The notes: a model not told the origin generated them from the letters alone. 64,000 bases of DNA from Petrolisthes cinctipes (GCA_033782935.1 JAWQEG010001359.1:186001-250000), one strand, 5' to 3'. Counted from the stretch's first letter, positions 24,836 through 39,208 are shown. Program-made: numbers and translations.

Positions 24836-27284
24836 AAATACTCTAACACGGAGTAGTCATGTACAAATCCCTTCTGGGACCCCTAAATATCGAATTTTCG
24901 TGTGTTTTGGGACTGAATTTGAGATATCGACTTTTTGGCACCTAAAATATCGATTTTGAGCATGTTTTGAGCCTATATTTTGAAAACATTCTAGCACTGA
25001 GTAGGCATGTTCAGTTCGCTTCTGGGACCCCAAAATATCGAATTTTCGGGTGTTTAGGGCCAGAATTTGAGATATCGACTTTTTGGCACCTAAAATATCG
25101 ATTTTTTGCATGTTTTTAGCCTATATTTTGAAAATATTCTAGCACTGAGTAGGCATGTACAGATTGCTTATGGGACCCCAAAATATTGAATTTTCGGGTG
25201 TTTAGGGCCAGAATTTGAGATATAAACGGGTACAGAAGATGCATGCACATATCGACTTTTGGGCACCTAAAAGATCGATTTTCAGTATGTTTTTGGCCTG
25301 TATTTTGAAAATACTCTAACACGGAGTAGGCATGTACAGATCGCTTCTGGGACCCCTAAATATCGAATTATCGGGTGTTTTGGGACAAAATTGGAGATAT
25401 CGACTTTTTGGCACCTAAAAGATCGATTTTTAGCATGTTTTTAGCCTATATTATGAAAATATTCTAGCACTGAGTAGGCATGTACAGATTGCTTCTGGGA
25501 CCCCAAAATATATAATTTTCGGGTGTTTTGAGCCTGAATTTGAGATATAAACGGGTACAGAAGATACATGCACATATTGACTTTAGGCATCTAAAATATC
25601 GATTTTCAGCATGTTTTGGGCCTGTATTTTGAAAATACTCTAACACGGAGTAGGCATGTACAGATCGCTTCTGGGACCCCATAATATCGAATTTTCGGGT
25701 GTTTTGGGCCTGAATTTGAGATATCGCCTTTACGCACCTAAAATATCGATTTTTAGCATGTTTTGAGCCTATATTTTGAAAATATTCTAGCACTGAGTAG
25801 GCATGTACAGATCGCTTCTGGGACCCAAAAAGATCGAATTTTCGGGTGTTTTGAGCCTGAATTTGAGATATAAACGAGTATAAAAGATGCATGCACATAT
25901 CGACTTTTGGGAACCTAAAATATCGATTTTGAGCATGTTTTGAGCCTATATTTTGAAAACATTCTAGCACTGAGTAGGCATGTACAGAGCGCTTCTGGGA
26001 CCCCCAAATATTGAATTTTCGGGTGTTTAGGGCCAGAATTTGAGATATAAACGGGTACAGAAGATGCATGCACATATCGACTTTTGGGCACCTAAAAGAT
26101 CGATTTTCAGTATGTTTTTGGCCTGTATTTTGAAAATACTCTAACACGGAGTAGGCATGTACAGATCGCTTCTGGGACCCCTAAATATCGAATTATCGGG
26201 TGTTTTGGGACAGAATTTGAGATATCGACTTTTTGGCACCTAAAAGATCGATTTTTAGCATGTTTTTAGCCTATATTTTGAAAATATTCTAGCACAGAGT
26301 AGGCATGTACAAATCGCTTCTGCGACCCCAAAATATCTAATTTTCGGGTGTTTTGAGCTTGAATTTGAGATAGAACCGAGTACAGACGATGCATGCACAT
26401 ATCGACTTTTAGGCACCTAAAATATCGATTTTGAGCATGTTTTGAGCCTATATTTTGAAAACATTCTAGCACTGAGTAGGCATGTACAGATCGCTTCTGG
26501 GACCCAAAAATATCGAATTTTCGGGTGTTTAGGGCCAGAATTTTAGATATAAACGGGTACAGAAAATACATGCACATATCGACTTTTGGGCACATAAAAG
26601 ATCGATTTTCAGTATGTTTTTGGCCTGTATTTTGAAAATACTCTAACACTGAGTAGGAATGTACAGATCGCTTCTGGGACCCCTAAATATCGAATTTTCG
26701 GGTGTTTTGGGCCTAAATTTGAGATATCGACTTTTTGGCACCTAAAATATCGATTTTTTGCATGTTTTTAGCCTATATTTTGAAAATATTCTAGCACTGA
26801 GTAGGCATGTACAGATTCATTCTGGGACCCCAAAATATTGAATTTTCGGGTGTTTAGGGCCAGAATTTGAGATATAAACGGGTACAGAAGATGCATGCAC
26901 ATATCGACTTTTGGGCACCTAAAAGATCGATTTTCAGTATGTTTTTGGCCTGTATTTTGAAAATACTCTAACACGGAGTAGGCATGTACAGATCGCTTCT
27001 GGGACCCCTAAATATCGAATTATCGGGTGTTTTGGGACAGAATTTGAGATATCGACTTTTTGGCACCTAAAAGATCGATTTTTAGCATGTTTTTAGCCTA
27101 TATTATGAAAATATTCTAGCACTGAGTAGGCATGTACAGATTGCTTCTGGGACCCCAAAATATATAATTTTCGGGTGTTTTGAGCCTGAATTTGAGATAT
27201 AAATGGGTACAGAAGATACATGCATATATTGAATTTGGGCATCTAAAATATCGATTTTCAGCATGTTTTGGGCCTGTATTTTGA
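24836..27284. repeat. 16-monomer tandem duplication, copy 2 (15 intact monomers)
   Basis: Repeats 22,210-24,658 at offset 2,626 with shared variants such as GCTTATGGGACC near 25,166, GGGACAAAATTGGAG near 25,381 and GATTCATTCTGGG near 26,814. One difference is GACTTTTTGG near 24,929 against GACATTTTGG near 22,303. The equivalent of the hybrid monomer is replaced by an ordinary 147-bp S monomer starting at 27,285, which restores the older order seen at 16.9 kb. Confidence 0.9.
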
Positions 27285-28255
27285 AAATACTCTAACACGG
27301 AGTAGGCATGTACAGATCGCTTCTGGGACCCCATAATATCGAATTTTCGGGTGTTTTGGGCCTGAATTTGAGATATCGCCTTTATGCACCTAAAATATCG
27401 ATTTTTAGCATGTTTTGAGCCTATATTTTGAAAATATTCTAACACTAAGTAGGCATGTACAGATCGCTTCTGGGACCCCATAATATCGAATTTTCGGGTG
27501 TTTTGGGCCTGAATTTGAGATATCGCCTTTACGCACCTAAAATATCGATTTTTAGCATATTTTGAGCCTATATTTTGAAAATATTCTAGCACTGAGTAGG
27601 CATGTACAGATCGCTTCTGGGACCCAAAAATATCGAATTTTCGGGTGTTTTGAGCCTGAATTTGAGATATAAACGAGTATAGAAGATGCATGCACATATC
27701 GACTTTTGGGAACCTAAAATATCGATTTTGAGCATGTTTTGAGCCTATATTTTGAAAACATTCTAGCACTGAGTAGGCATGTACAAAGCGCTTCTGGGAC
27801 CCCCAAATATCGAATTTTCGGGTGTTTAGGGCCAGAATTTGAGATATAAACGGGTACAGAAGATGCATGCACATATCGACTTTTGGGCACCTAAAAGATT
27901 GATTTTCAGTATGTTTTTGGCCTGTATTTTGAAAATACTCTAACACGGAGTAGGCATGTACAGGTCGCTTCTGGGACCCCAAAATATCGAATTTTCGGGT
28001 GTTTTGGGACAGAATTTGAGATATCGACTTTTTGGCACCTAAAAGATCGATTTTTAGCATGTTTTTGCCTATATTATGAAAATATTCCAGCACTGAGTAG
28101 GCATGTACAGATTGCTTCTGGGACCCAAAGATATTGAATTTTCGGGTGTTTTGAGCTTGAATTTGAGATATAAACGGGAACAGAAGATACATGCACATAT
28201 TGACTTTGGGCATCTAAAATATCGATTTTCAGCATGTTTTGGGCATGTATTTTGA
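27285..28255. repeat. Bridge segment, copy of 16,932-17,902
   Basis: Follows 16,932-17,902 at offset 10,353 and is nearly identical, sharing CTAACACTAAGTAGGC, GTACAAAGCGCTTCTGGG and the TTTTTGCCTATATTATG variant. Small differences include GGGAACAGAAG near 28,177 where the earlier copy has GGGTACAGAAG. Confidence 0.85.
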
Positions 28256-31200
28256 TAATACTCTAACACCGAGTAGGCATGTACAGATCGCTTCTGGGAC
28301 CCCAAAATATCGAATTTTCGGGTGTTTTGAGCCTGAATTTGAGATATAAACGGGTACTGAAGATGCATGCACATATCGACTTTTGGGCACCTAAAACATC
28401 GATTTTGAGCATGTTTTTGGGCCTGTATTTTGAAAATACTCTAACACGGAGTAGGCATGTACAGATCGCTTCTGGGACCCCATAATATCGAATTTTCGGG
28501 TGTTTTGGGCCTGAATTTGAGATATCGCCTTTACGCACCTAAAATATCGATTTTTAGCATGTTTTGAGCCTATATTTTGAAAAATATTCTAGCACTGAGT
28601 AGGCATCTACAGATCGCTTCTGGGACCCCATAATATCGAATTTTCGGGTGTTTTGGGCCTGAATTTGAGATATCGCATTTACGTACCTAAAATATCGATT
28701 TTTAGCATGTTTTGAGCCTATATTTTGAAAATATTCTAGCACTGAGTAGTCATGTACAGATCGCTTCTGGGACACAAAAATATCGAATTTTCGGGTGTTT
28801 TGAGCCTGAATTTGAGATATAAACGGGTACTGAAGATGCATGCACATATCGACTTTTGGGCACCTAAAACATCGATTTTGAGCATGTTTTGGGCCTGTAT
28901 TTTGTAAATACTCTAACACGGAGTAGCCATGTACAGATCGCTTCTGGGACCCCAAAATATCGAATTTTCGGGTGTTTAGGGCCAGAATTTGAGATATAAA
29001 CGGGTACAGAAGATGAATGCACATATCGACTTTTGGGCACCAAAAAGATCGATTTTCAGTATGTTTTTGGCCTGTATTTTGAAAATACTCTAACACGGAG
29101 TAGGCATGTACAGATCCCTTCTGGGACCCCTAAATAACAAATTTTCGGGTTTTTTGGACTGAATTTGAGATATCGACTTTTTGGCACCTAAAAGATCGAT
29201 TTTTAGCATGTTTTTACCCTATATTTTGAAAATATTCTAACACTGAGTAGGCATGTACAGATTGCTTCTGGGACCCCAAAATATTGAATTTTCGGGTGTT
29301 TTGAGCCAGAATTTGAGATATAAACGGGTACAGAAGATACATGCACATATCGCCTTCGGGCATCTAAAATATCGATTATCAGCTTGTTTTGGGCATGTAT
29401 TTTGAAAATATTCTAGCACTGAGTAGGCATGTACAGATCGCTTCTGGGACCCCATAATATAGAATTTTCGGGTGTTTTTGGCCTAAATTTGAGATATCGC
29501 CTTTACGCACCTAAAATATCGAATTTTAGCATGTTTTTAGCCTATATTTTTTAAATGTTTTAGCACTGAGTAGGCATGTACAGATTGCTTCTGGGACCCC
29601 AAAATATTGAATTTTCGGGTGTTTTGAGCCTGAATTTGAGATATAAACGGGTACAGAAGATACATGCACAAATTGACTTTGGGCACCTAAAACATCGATT
29701 TTGAGCATGTTTTTGGGCCTGTATTTTGAAAATACTCTAACACGGAGTAGGCATGTACAGATAGCTTCTGGGACCCAATAATATCGAATTTTCGGGTGTT
29801 TTGGGCCTGAATTTGAGATATCGCCTTTACGCACCTAAAATATCGATTTTTAGCATGTTTTGAGCCTATATTTTGAAAATATTCTCGCACTGAGTAGGCA
29901 TGTACAGATCGCTTCTGGGACCCAAAAATATCGAGTTTTCGGGTGTTTTGAGCCTGAATTTGAGATATAAACGGGTACAGAAGATGCATGCACATATCGA
30001 CTTTTAGGAACCTAAAATATCGATTTTGAGCATGTTTTGAACCTATATTTTGAAAACATTCTAGCACTGAGTAGGCATGTACAGATCGCTTCTGGGACCC
30101 CCAAATATCGAATTTTAGGGTGTTTAGGGCCAGAATTTGAGATATAAACGGGTACAGAAGATGTATGCACATATCGACTTTAGAGCACCTAAAAGATCGA
30201 TTTTCAGTATGTTTTTGGCCTGTATTTCGAAAATACTCTAACACGGAGTAGTCATGTACAAATCCCTTCTGGGACCCCTAAATATCGAATTTTCGTGTGT
30301 TTTGGGACTGAATTTGAGATATCGACTTTTTGGCACCTAAAATATCGATTTTGAGCATGTTTTGAGCCTATATTTTGAAAACATTCTAGCACTGAGTAGG
30401 CATGTTCAGTTCGCTTCTGGGACCCCAAAATATGGAATTTTCGGGTGTTTAGGGCCAGAATTTGAGATATAAACGGGTACAGAAGATGAATGCACATATC
30501 GACTTTTGGGGACCTAAAAGATCGATTTTCAGTATGTTTTTGACCTGTATTTTTAAAATACTCTAACACGTAATAGGCATGTACAGATCGCTTCTGGGAC
30601 CCCTAAATATCGAATTTTCGGGTTTTTAGGGCCAGAATTTGAGATATAAACGAGTACAGAAGATGCATGCACATATCGACTTTTGGGCACCTAAAAGATC
30701 GATTTTCAGTATGTTTTTGGCCTGTATTTTGAAAATACTCTAACACGGAGTAGGCATGTACAGATCCCTTCTTGGACCCCTAAATATCGAATTTTCGGGT
30801 CTTTTGGGCCTTATTTGAGATATCTACTTTTTGGCACCTCAAATATCGATTTTTAGCATGTTTTTAGTCTATATTTTGAAAATATTCTAGCACTGAGTAG
30901 GCATGTACAGATTGCTTCTGGGACCTCAAAATATTGAATTTTCGGGTGTTTTTGGGCCAGAATTTGAGATATAAACGGGTACAGAAGATGCATGCACATA
31001 ACGACTTTTGGGCACCTAAATGATCGATTTTCAGTATGTTTTTGGCCTGTATTTTGAAAATACTCTAACACGGAGTAGGCATGTACAGATCGCTTCTGGG
31101 ACCCCTAAATATAGAATTTTCGGATGTTTTGGGACTGAATTTGAGATATCGACTTTTTGGCACCTAAAAGATATATTTTTAGCATGTTTTTAGCCTATAT

Positions 31201-31521
31201 TTTGAAAATATTCTAGCACTGAGTAGGCATTGCTTCTGGGACCCAAAAATATTGAATTTTCGGGTGTTTTGAGCTTGAATTTGAGATATAAACGGGTACA
31301 GAAGATACATGCACATATTGACTTTTGGGCACCTAAAAGATTGATTTTCAGTATGTTTTTGGCCTGTATTTTGAAAATACTCTAACACGGAGTAGGCATG
31401 TACAGGTCGCTTCTGGGACCCCTAAATATCGAATTTTCGGGTGTTTTGGGACAGAATTTGAGATATCGACTTTTTGGCACCTAAAAGATCGATTTTTAGC
31501 ATGTTTTTGCCTATATTATGA
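28256..31521. repeat. Truncated 36-monomer unit (20 monomers, 3,266 bp)
   Basis: The length is exactly explained as monomers 1-7, a hybrid of 8 and 14, monomers 15-24, a 169-bp hybrid of 25 and 34, and monomer 35 of the unit at 31,522. The first internal join is near 29,548, where GAATTTTAGCATG sequence is followed by TATATTTTTTAAATG. The second is near 31,322, where CATATTGAC is followed by TTTTGGGCACC instead of TTTGGGCATC. Monomer 35 then joins directly to a new monomer 1 at 31,522, skipping monomer 36. Confidence 0.85.
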
Positions 31522-34500
31522 AAATATTCCAGCACTGAGTAGGCATGTACAGATCGCTTCTCGGACCCCAAAATATCGAATTTTCGGGTGTTTTGAGCCT
31601 GAATTTGAGATATAAACGGGTACTGAAGATGCATGCACATATCGACTTTTGGGCACCTAAAACATCGATTTTGAGCATGTTTTTGGGCCTGTATTTTGAA
31701 AATACTCTAACACGGAGTAGGCATGTACAGATCGCTTCTGGGACCCCATAATATCGAATTTTCGGGTGTTTTGGGCCTGAATTTGAGATATCGCCTTTAC
31801 GCACCTAAAATATCGATTTTTAGCATGTTTTGAGCCTATATTTTGAAAATATTCTAGCACTGAGTAGGCATCTACAGATCGCTTCTGGGACCCCATAATA
31901 TCGAATTTTCGGGTGTTTTGGGCCTGAATTTGAGATATCGCATTTACGTACCTAAAATATCGATTTTTAGCATGTTTTGAGCCTATATTTTGAAAATATT
32001 CTAGCACTGAGTAGTCATGTACAGATCGCTTCTGGGACACAAAAATATCGAATTTTCGGGTGTTTTGAGCCTGAATTTGAGATATAAACGGGTACTGAAG
32101 ATGCATGCACATATCGACTTTTGGGCACCTAAAACATCGATTTTGAGCATGTTTTGGGCCTGTATTTTGTAAATACTCTAACACGGAGTAGCCATGTACA
32201 GATCGCTTCTGGGACCCCAAAATATCGAATTTTCGGGTGTTTAGGGCCAGAATTTGAGATATAAACGGGTACAGAAGATGAATGCACATATCGACTTTTG
32301 GGCACCAAAAAGATCGATTTTCAGTATGTTTTTGGCCTGTATTTTGAAAATACTCTAACACGGAGTAGGCATGTACAGATCGCTTCTGGGACCCCTAAAT
32401 ATCGAATTTTCGGGTTTTTGGACTGAATTTGAGATATCGACTTTTTGGCACCTAAAAGATCGATTTTTAGCATGTTTTTACCCTATATTTTGAAAATATT
32501 CTAACACTGAGTAGGCATGTACAGATTGCTTCTGGGACCCCAAAATATTGAATTTTCGGGTGTTTTGAGCCTGAATTTGAGATATAAACGGGTACAGAAG
32601 ATACATGCACATATCGCCTTCGGGCATCTAAAATATCGATTATCAGCTTGTTTTGGGCATGTATTTTGAAAATATTCTAGCACTGAGTAGGCATGTACAG
32701 ATCGCTTCTGGGACCCCATAATATAGAATTTTCGGGTGTTTTTGGCCTAAATTTGAGATATCGCCTTTACGCACCTAAAATATCGAATTTTATCATGTTT
32801 TTAGCCTATATTTTGAAAATATTCTAGCACTGAGTAGGCATGTAGAGATTGCTTCTGGGACCCAAAAATATTGAATTTTCGGGTGTTTTGAGCCTGAATT
32901 TGAGATATAAACGGGTACAGAAGATACATGCACATATTGACTTTTGGGCATATAAGATATCGATTTTCAGCATGTTTTGGGCATGTATTTTGAAAATACT
33001 CTAACACCGATTAGGCATGTACAGATCGCTTCTGTGACCCCAAAATATCGAATTATCGGGTGTTTTGAGCCTGAATTTGAGATATAAACGGGTACTGAAG
33101 ATGCATGCACATATCGACTTTTTGGCATCTAAAACATCGATTTTGAGCATGTTTTTGGCCTGTATTTTGAAAATACTCTAACACGGATTAGGCATGTACA
33201 GATCGCTTCTGGGACCCCTAAATATCGAATTTTCGGGTGTTTTGGGACTGAATTTGTGATATCGACTTTTTGGCACCTAAAAGATCGATTTTTAGCATGT
33301 TTTTTAGCCTTTATTTTGAAAATATTCTAGCACTGAGTAGGCATGTACAAATCGCTTCTGGGACCCCAAAATATCTAATTTTCGGGTGTTTTGAGCTTGA
33401 ATTTGAGATAGAAACGAGTACAGACGATGCATGCACATATCGACTTTTAGGCACCTAAAATATCGATTTTGAGCATGTTTTGAGCCTATATTTTGAAAAC
33501 ATTCTAGCAATGAGTAGGCATGTACAGATCGCTTCTGGGACCCAAAAATATCGAATTTTTGGGTGTTTAGGGCCAGAATTTGAGATATAAACGGGTACAG
33601 AAGATGCATGCACATATCGACTTTTGGGCACATAAAAGATCGATTTTGAGTATGTTTTTGGCCTGTATTTTGAAAATACTCTAACACGGAGTAGGAATGT
33701 ACAGATCGATTCTGGGACCCCTAAATATCGAATTTCCGGGTGTTTTGGGCCTAAATTTGAGATATCGTCTTTTTGGCACCTAAAATATCGATTTTTAGCA
33801 TGTTTTTAGCCTATATTTTTTAAATGTTTTAGCACTGAGTAGGCATGTACAGATTGCTTCTGGGACCCCAAAATATTGAATTTTCGGGTGTTTTGAGCCT
33901 GAATTTGAGATATAAACGGGTACAGAAGATACATGCACAAATTGACTTTGGGCACCTAAAACATCGATTTTGAGCATGTTTTTGGGCCTGTATTTTGAAA
34001 ATACTCTAACACGGAGTAGGCATGTACAGATAGCTTCTGGGACCCAATAATATCGAATTTTCGGGTGTTTTGGGCCTGAATTTGAGATATCGCCTTTACG
34101 CACCTAAAATATCGATTTTTAGCATGTTTTGAGCCTATATTTTGAAAATATTCTCGCACTGAGTAGGCATGTACAGATCGCTTCTGGGACCCAAAAATAT
34201 CGAGTTTTCGGGTGTTTTGAGCCTGAATTTGAGATATAAACGGGTACAGAAGATGCATGCACATATCGACTTTTAGGAACCTAAAATATCGATTTTGAGG
34301 ATGTTTTGAACCTATATTTTGAAAACATTCTAGCACTGAGTAGGCATGTACAGATCGCTTCTGGGACCCCCAAATATCGAATTTTAGGGTGTTTAGGGCC
34401 AGAATTTGAGATATAAACGGGTACAGAAGATGTATGCACATATCGACTTTAGAGCACCTAAAAGATCGATTTTCAGTATGTTTTTGGCCTGTATTTCGAA

Positions 34501-37409
34501 AATACTCTAACACGGAGTAGTCATGTACAAATCCCTTCTGGGACCCCTAAATATCGAATTTTCGTGTGTTTTGGGACTGAATTTGAGATATCGACTTTTT
34601 GGCACCTAAAATATCGATTTTGAGCATGTTTTGAGCCTATATTTTGAAAACATTCTAGCACTGAGTAGGCATGTTCAGTTCGCTTCTGGGACCCCAAAAT
34701 ATCGAATTTTCGGGTGTTTAGGGCCAGAATTTGAGATATAAACGGGTACAGAAGATGAATGCACATATCGACTTTTGGGGACCTAAAAGATCGATTTTCA
34801 GTATGTTTTTGGCCTGTATTTTTAAAATACTCTAACACGGAATAGGCATGTACAGATCGCTTCTGGGACCCCTAAATATCGAATTTTCGGGTTTTTAGGG
34901 CCAGAATTTGAGATATAAACGAGTACAGAAGATGCATGCACATATCGACTTTTGGGCACCTAAAAGATCGATTTTCAGTATGTTTTTGGCCTGCATTTTG
35001 AAAATACTCTAACACGGAGTAGGCATGTACAGATCCCTTCTTGGACCACTAAATATCGAATTTTCGGGTCTTTTGGGCCTTATTTGAGATATCTACTTTT
35101 TGGCACCTCAAATATCGATTTTTAGCATGTTTTTAGCCTATATTTTGAAAATATTCTAGCACTGAGTAGGCATGTACAGATTGCTTCTGGGACCCCAAAA
35201 TATTGAATTTTCGGGTGTTTTTGGGCCAGAATTTGAGATACAAACAGGTACAGAAGATGCATGCACATAACGACTTTTGGGCACCTAAATGATCGATTTT
35301 CAGTATGTTTTTGGCCTGTATTTTGAAAATACTCTAACACGGAGTAGGCATGTACAGATCGCTTCTGGGACCCATAAATATAGAATTTTCGGATGTTTTG
35401 GGACTGAATTTGAGATATCGACTTTTTGGCACCTAAAAGATCTATTTTTAGCATGTTTTTAGCCTATATTTTGAAAATATTCTAGCACTGAGTAGGCATT
35501 GCTTCTGGGACCCAAAAATATTGAATTTTCGGGTGTTTTGAGCTTGAATTTGAGATATAAACGGGTACAGAAGATACATGCACATATTGACTTTGGGCAT
35601 CTAAGATATCGATTTTCAGCATGTTTTGGGCATGTATTTTGAAAACACTCTAACACGGAGTAGGCATGTACAGATCCCTTCTGGGACCCCTAAATATCGA
35701 ATTATCGGGTGTTTTGGGACTGAATTTGAGATATCGACTTTTTGGCACCTAAAAGATCGATTTTTAGCATGTTTTTAGCCTATATTTTGAAAATATTCTA
35801 GCACTGAGTAGGCATGTAGAGATTGCTTCTGGGACCCCAAAATATTGAATTTTCGGGTGTTTTGAGCCTGAATTTGAGATATAAACGGGTACAGAAGATA
35901 CATGCACATATTGACTTTAAGCATCTAAAATATCGATTTTCAGCATGTTTTGGGCCTGTATTTTGAAAATACTCTAACACGGAGTAGGCATGTACAGATC
36001 GCTTCTGGGACCCCTAAATATACAATTTTCGGATGTTTTGAGCCTGAATTTGAGATATAAACGGGTACTGAAGATGCATGCACATATCGACTTTTGGGCA
36101 CCTAAAACATCGATTTTGAGCATGTTTTTGGACCTGTATTTTGAAAATACTCTAAGACGGAGTAGGCATGTACAGATCGCTTCTGGGACCCCATAATATC
36201 GAATTTTCGGGTGTTTTGGGCCTGAATTTGAGATATCGCCTTTACGCACCTAAAATATCGATTTTTAGCATGTTTTGAGCCTATATTTTGAAAATATTCT
36301 AGCACTGAGTAGGCATCTACAGATCGCTTCTGGGACCCCATAATATCGAATTTTCGGGTGTTTTGGGCCTGAATTTGAGATATCGCATTTACGTACCTAA
36401 AATATCGATTTTTAGCATGTTTTGAGCCTATATTTTGAAAATATTTTAGCACTGAGTAGGCATGTACAGATCGCTTCTGGGACCCCATAATATCGAATTT
36501 TCGGGTGTTTTGGGCCTGAATTTGAGATATCGCCTTTATGCACCTAAAATATCGATTTTTAGCATGTTTTGAGCCTATATTTTGAAAATATTCTAACACT
36601 AAGTAGGCATGTACAGATCGCTTCTGGGACCCCATAATATCGAATTTTCGGGTGTTTTGGGCCTGAATTTGAGATATCGCCTTTACGCACCTAAAATATC
36701 GATTTTTAGCATGTTTTGAGCCTATATTTTGAAAATATTCTAGCACTGAGTAGGCATGTACAGATCGCTTCTGGGACCCAAAAATATCGAATTTTCTGGT
36801 GTTTTGAGCCTGAATTTGAGATATAAACGAGTATAGAAGATGCATGCACATATCGACTTTTGGGAACCTAAAATATCGATTTTGAGCATGTTTTGAGCCT
36901 ATATTTTGAAAACATTCTAGCACTGAGTAGGCATGTACAAAGCGCTTGTGGGACCCCCAAATATCGAATTTTCGGGTGTTTAGGGCCAGAATTTGAGATA
37001 TAAACGGGTACAGAAGATGCATGCACATATCGACTTTTGGGCACCTAAAAGATTGATTTTCAGTATGTTTTTGGCCTGTATTTTGAAAATACTCTAACAC
37101 GGAGTAGGCATGTACAGGTCGCTTCTGGGACCCCTAAATATCGAATTTTCGGGTGTTTTGGGACAGAATTTGAGATATCGACTTTTTGGCACCTAAAAGA
37201 TCGATTTTTAGCATGTTTTTGCCTATATTATGAAAATATTCCAGCACTGAGTAGGCATGTACAGATTGCTTCTGGGACCCAAAGATATTGAATTTTCGGG
37301 TGTTTTGAGCCTGAATTTGAGATATAAACGGGTACAGAAGATACATGCACATATCGACTTTGGGCATCTAAAATATCGATTTTCAGCATGTTTTGGGCAT
37401 GTATTTTGA
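31522..37409. repeat. 36-monomer higher-order repeat, reference copy U1 (5,888 bp)
   Basis: All 36 boundaries were parsed and the lengths sum to 5,888 bp. There are 20 L and 16 S monomers in the order L, 2S, 2L, S, L, S, 2L, S, 2L, S, L, S, 2L, S, 2L, S, L, S, L, S, 2L, 4S, 2L, S, L. Monomer 1 carries CTTCTCGGACCCC, 4 begins after GCCTATATTTTG with AGTAGTCATG, 11 has TTTGTGATATC, 14 has GTCTTTTTGGCACC, 18 ends GTATTTCG, and 25 is 168 bp because of an 8-bp deletion near 35,499. The same series recurs at offsets 5,888, 12,426 and, piecewise, 7,363. It is the dominant organisation of 31-54 kb. Confidence 0.93.
31847..31993. repeat. Representative short (S) monomer, 147-bp subtype
   Basis: This subtype differs from the 148-bp form across the join. 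It reads GATATCGCCTTTACGCACC, or here GATATCGCATTTACGTACC, in place of GATATCGACTTTTTGGCACC, and is one base shorter. Because 147 is a multiple of three, runs of this subtype next to 177-bp monomers keep a single reading frame, which creates the longest spurious open frames. Four S monomers of this 147-bp length lie side by side at 36,145-36,732 in the 36-monomer unit. Confidence 0.93.
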
Positions 37410-37830
37410 AAATACTCTAACACCGAGTAGGCATGTACAGATCGCTTCTCGGACCCCAAAATATCGAATTTTCGGGTGTTTTGAGCCTGAATTTGAGATA
37501 TAAACGGGTACTGAAGATGCATGCACATATCGACTTTTGGGCACCTAAAACATCGATTTTGAGCATGTTTTTGGGCCTGTATTTTGAAAATACTCTAACA
37601 CGGAGTAGGCATGTACAGATCGCTTCTGGGACCCCATAATATCGAATTTTCGGGTGTTTTGGGCCTGAATTTGAGATATTGCCTTTACGCACCTAAAATA
37701 TCGATTTTTAGCATGTTTTGAGCCTATATTTTGAAAATATTCTAGCATTGAGTAGGCATCTACAGATCGCTTCTGGGACCCCATAATATCGAATTTTCGG
37801 GTGGTTTGGTCCTGAATTTGAGATATCGCA

Positions 37831-37844
37831 TTTACGTACGTAAA
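37831..37844. other. 14-bp perfect palindrome TTTACGTACGTAAA
   Basis: Found in one 147-bp S monomer of the 36-monomer unit, and again at 44,369-44,382 and 50,257-50,270. In U1 (near 36,390) and in older copies (18,330, 28,680, 31,940) the same place reads TTTACGTACCTAAA, so a single C-to-G change completed the palindrome. It marks the U2-U4 lineage. Confidence 0.85.
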
Positions 37845-39208
37845 ATATCGATTTTTAGCATGTTTTGAGCCTATATTTTGAAAATATTCTAGCACTGAGT
37901 AGTCATGTACAGATCGCTTCTGGGACACAAAAATATCGAATTTTCGGGTGTTTTGAGCCTGAATTTGAGATATAAACGGGTACTGAAGATGCATGCACAT
38001 ATCGACTTTTGGGCACCTAAAACATCGATTTTGAGCATGTTTTGGGCCTGTATTTTGTAAATACTCTAACACGGAGTAGCCATGTACAGGTCGCTTCTGG
38101 GACCCCAAAATATCGAATTTTCGGGTGTTTAGGGCCAGAATTTGAGATATAAACGGGTACAGAAGATGAATGCACATATCGACTTTTGGGCACCAAAAAG
38201 ATCGATTTTCAGTATGTTTTTGGCCTGTATTTTGAAAATACTCTAACACGGAGTAGGCATGTACAGATCGCTTCTGGGACCCCTAAATATCGAATTTTCG
38301 GGTTTTTTGGACTGAATTTGAGATATCGACTTTTTGGCACCTAAAAGATCGATTTTTAGCATGTTTTTACCCTATATTTTGAAAATATTCTAACACTGAG
38401 TAGGCATGTACAGATTGCTTCTGGGACCCCAAAATATTGAATTTTCGGGTGTTTTGAGCCTGAATTTGAGATATAAACGGGTACAGAAGATACATGCACA
38501 TATCGCCTTCGGGCATCTAAAATATCGATTATCAGCTTGTTTTGGGCATGTATTTTGAAAATATTCTAGCACTGAGTAGGCATGTACAGATCGCTTCTGG
38601 GACCCCATAATATAGAATTTTCGGGTGTTTTTGGCCTAAATTTGAGATATCGCCTTTACGCACCTAAAGTATCGAATTTTAGCATGTTTTTAGCCTATAT
38701 TTTGAAAATATTCTAGCACTGAGTAGGCATGTAGAGATTGCTTCTGGGACCCAAAAATATTGAATTTTCGGGTGTTTTGAGCCTGAATTTGAGATATAAA
38801 CGGGTACAGAAGATACATGCACATATTGACTTTTCGGCATATAAGATATCGATTTTCAGCATGTTTTGGGCATGTATTTTGAAAATACTCTAACACGGAT
38901 TAGGCATGTACAGATCGCTTCTGGGACCCCAAAATATCGAATTATCGGGTGTTTTGAGCCTGAATTTGAGATATAAACGGGTACTGAAGATGCATGCACA
39001 TATCGACTTTTTGGCATCTAAAACATCGATTTTGAGCATGTTTTTGGCCTGTATTTTGAAAATACTCTAACACGGATTAGGCATGTACAGATCGCTTCTG
39101 GGACCCCTAAATATCGAATTTTCGGGTGTTTTGGGACTGAATTTGTGATATCGACTTTTTGGCACCTAAAAGATCGATTTTTAGCATGTTTTTTAGCCTT
39201 TATTTTGA

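Noticed and set aside
36102..37100. 332-codon minus-strand open frame, repeated at 48,528-49,526
   Set aside because: Covers the run of four S147 monomers (36,145-36,732) and their L neighbours, all multiples of three. No domain and no coding signature.
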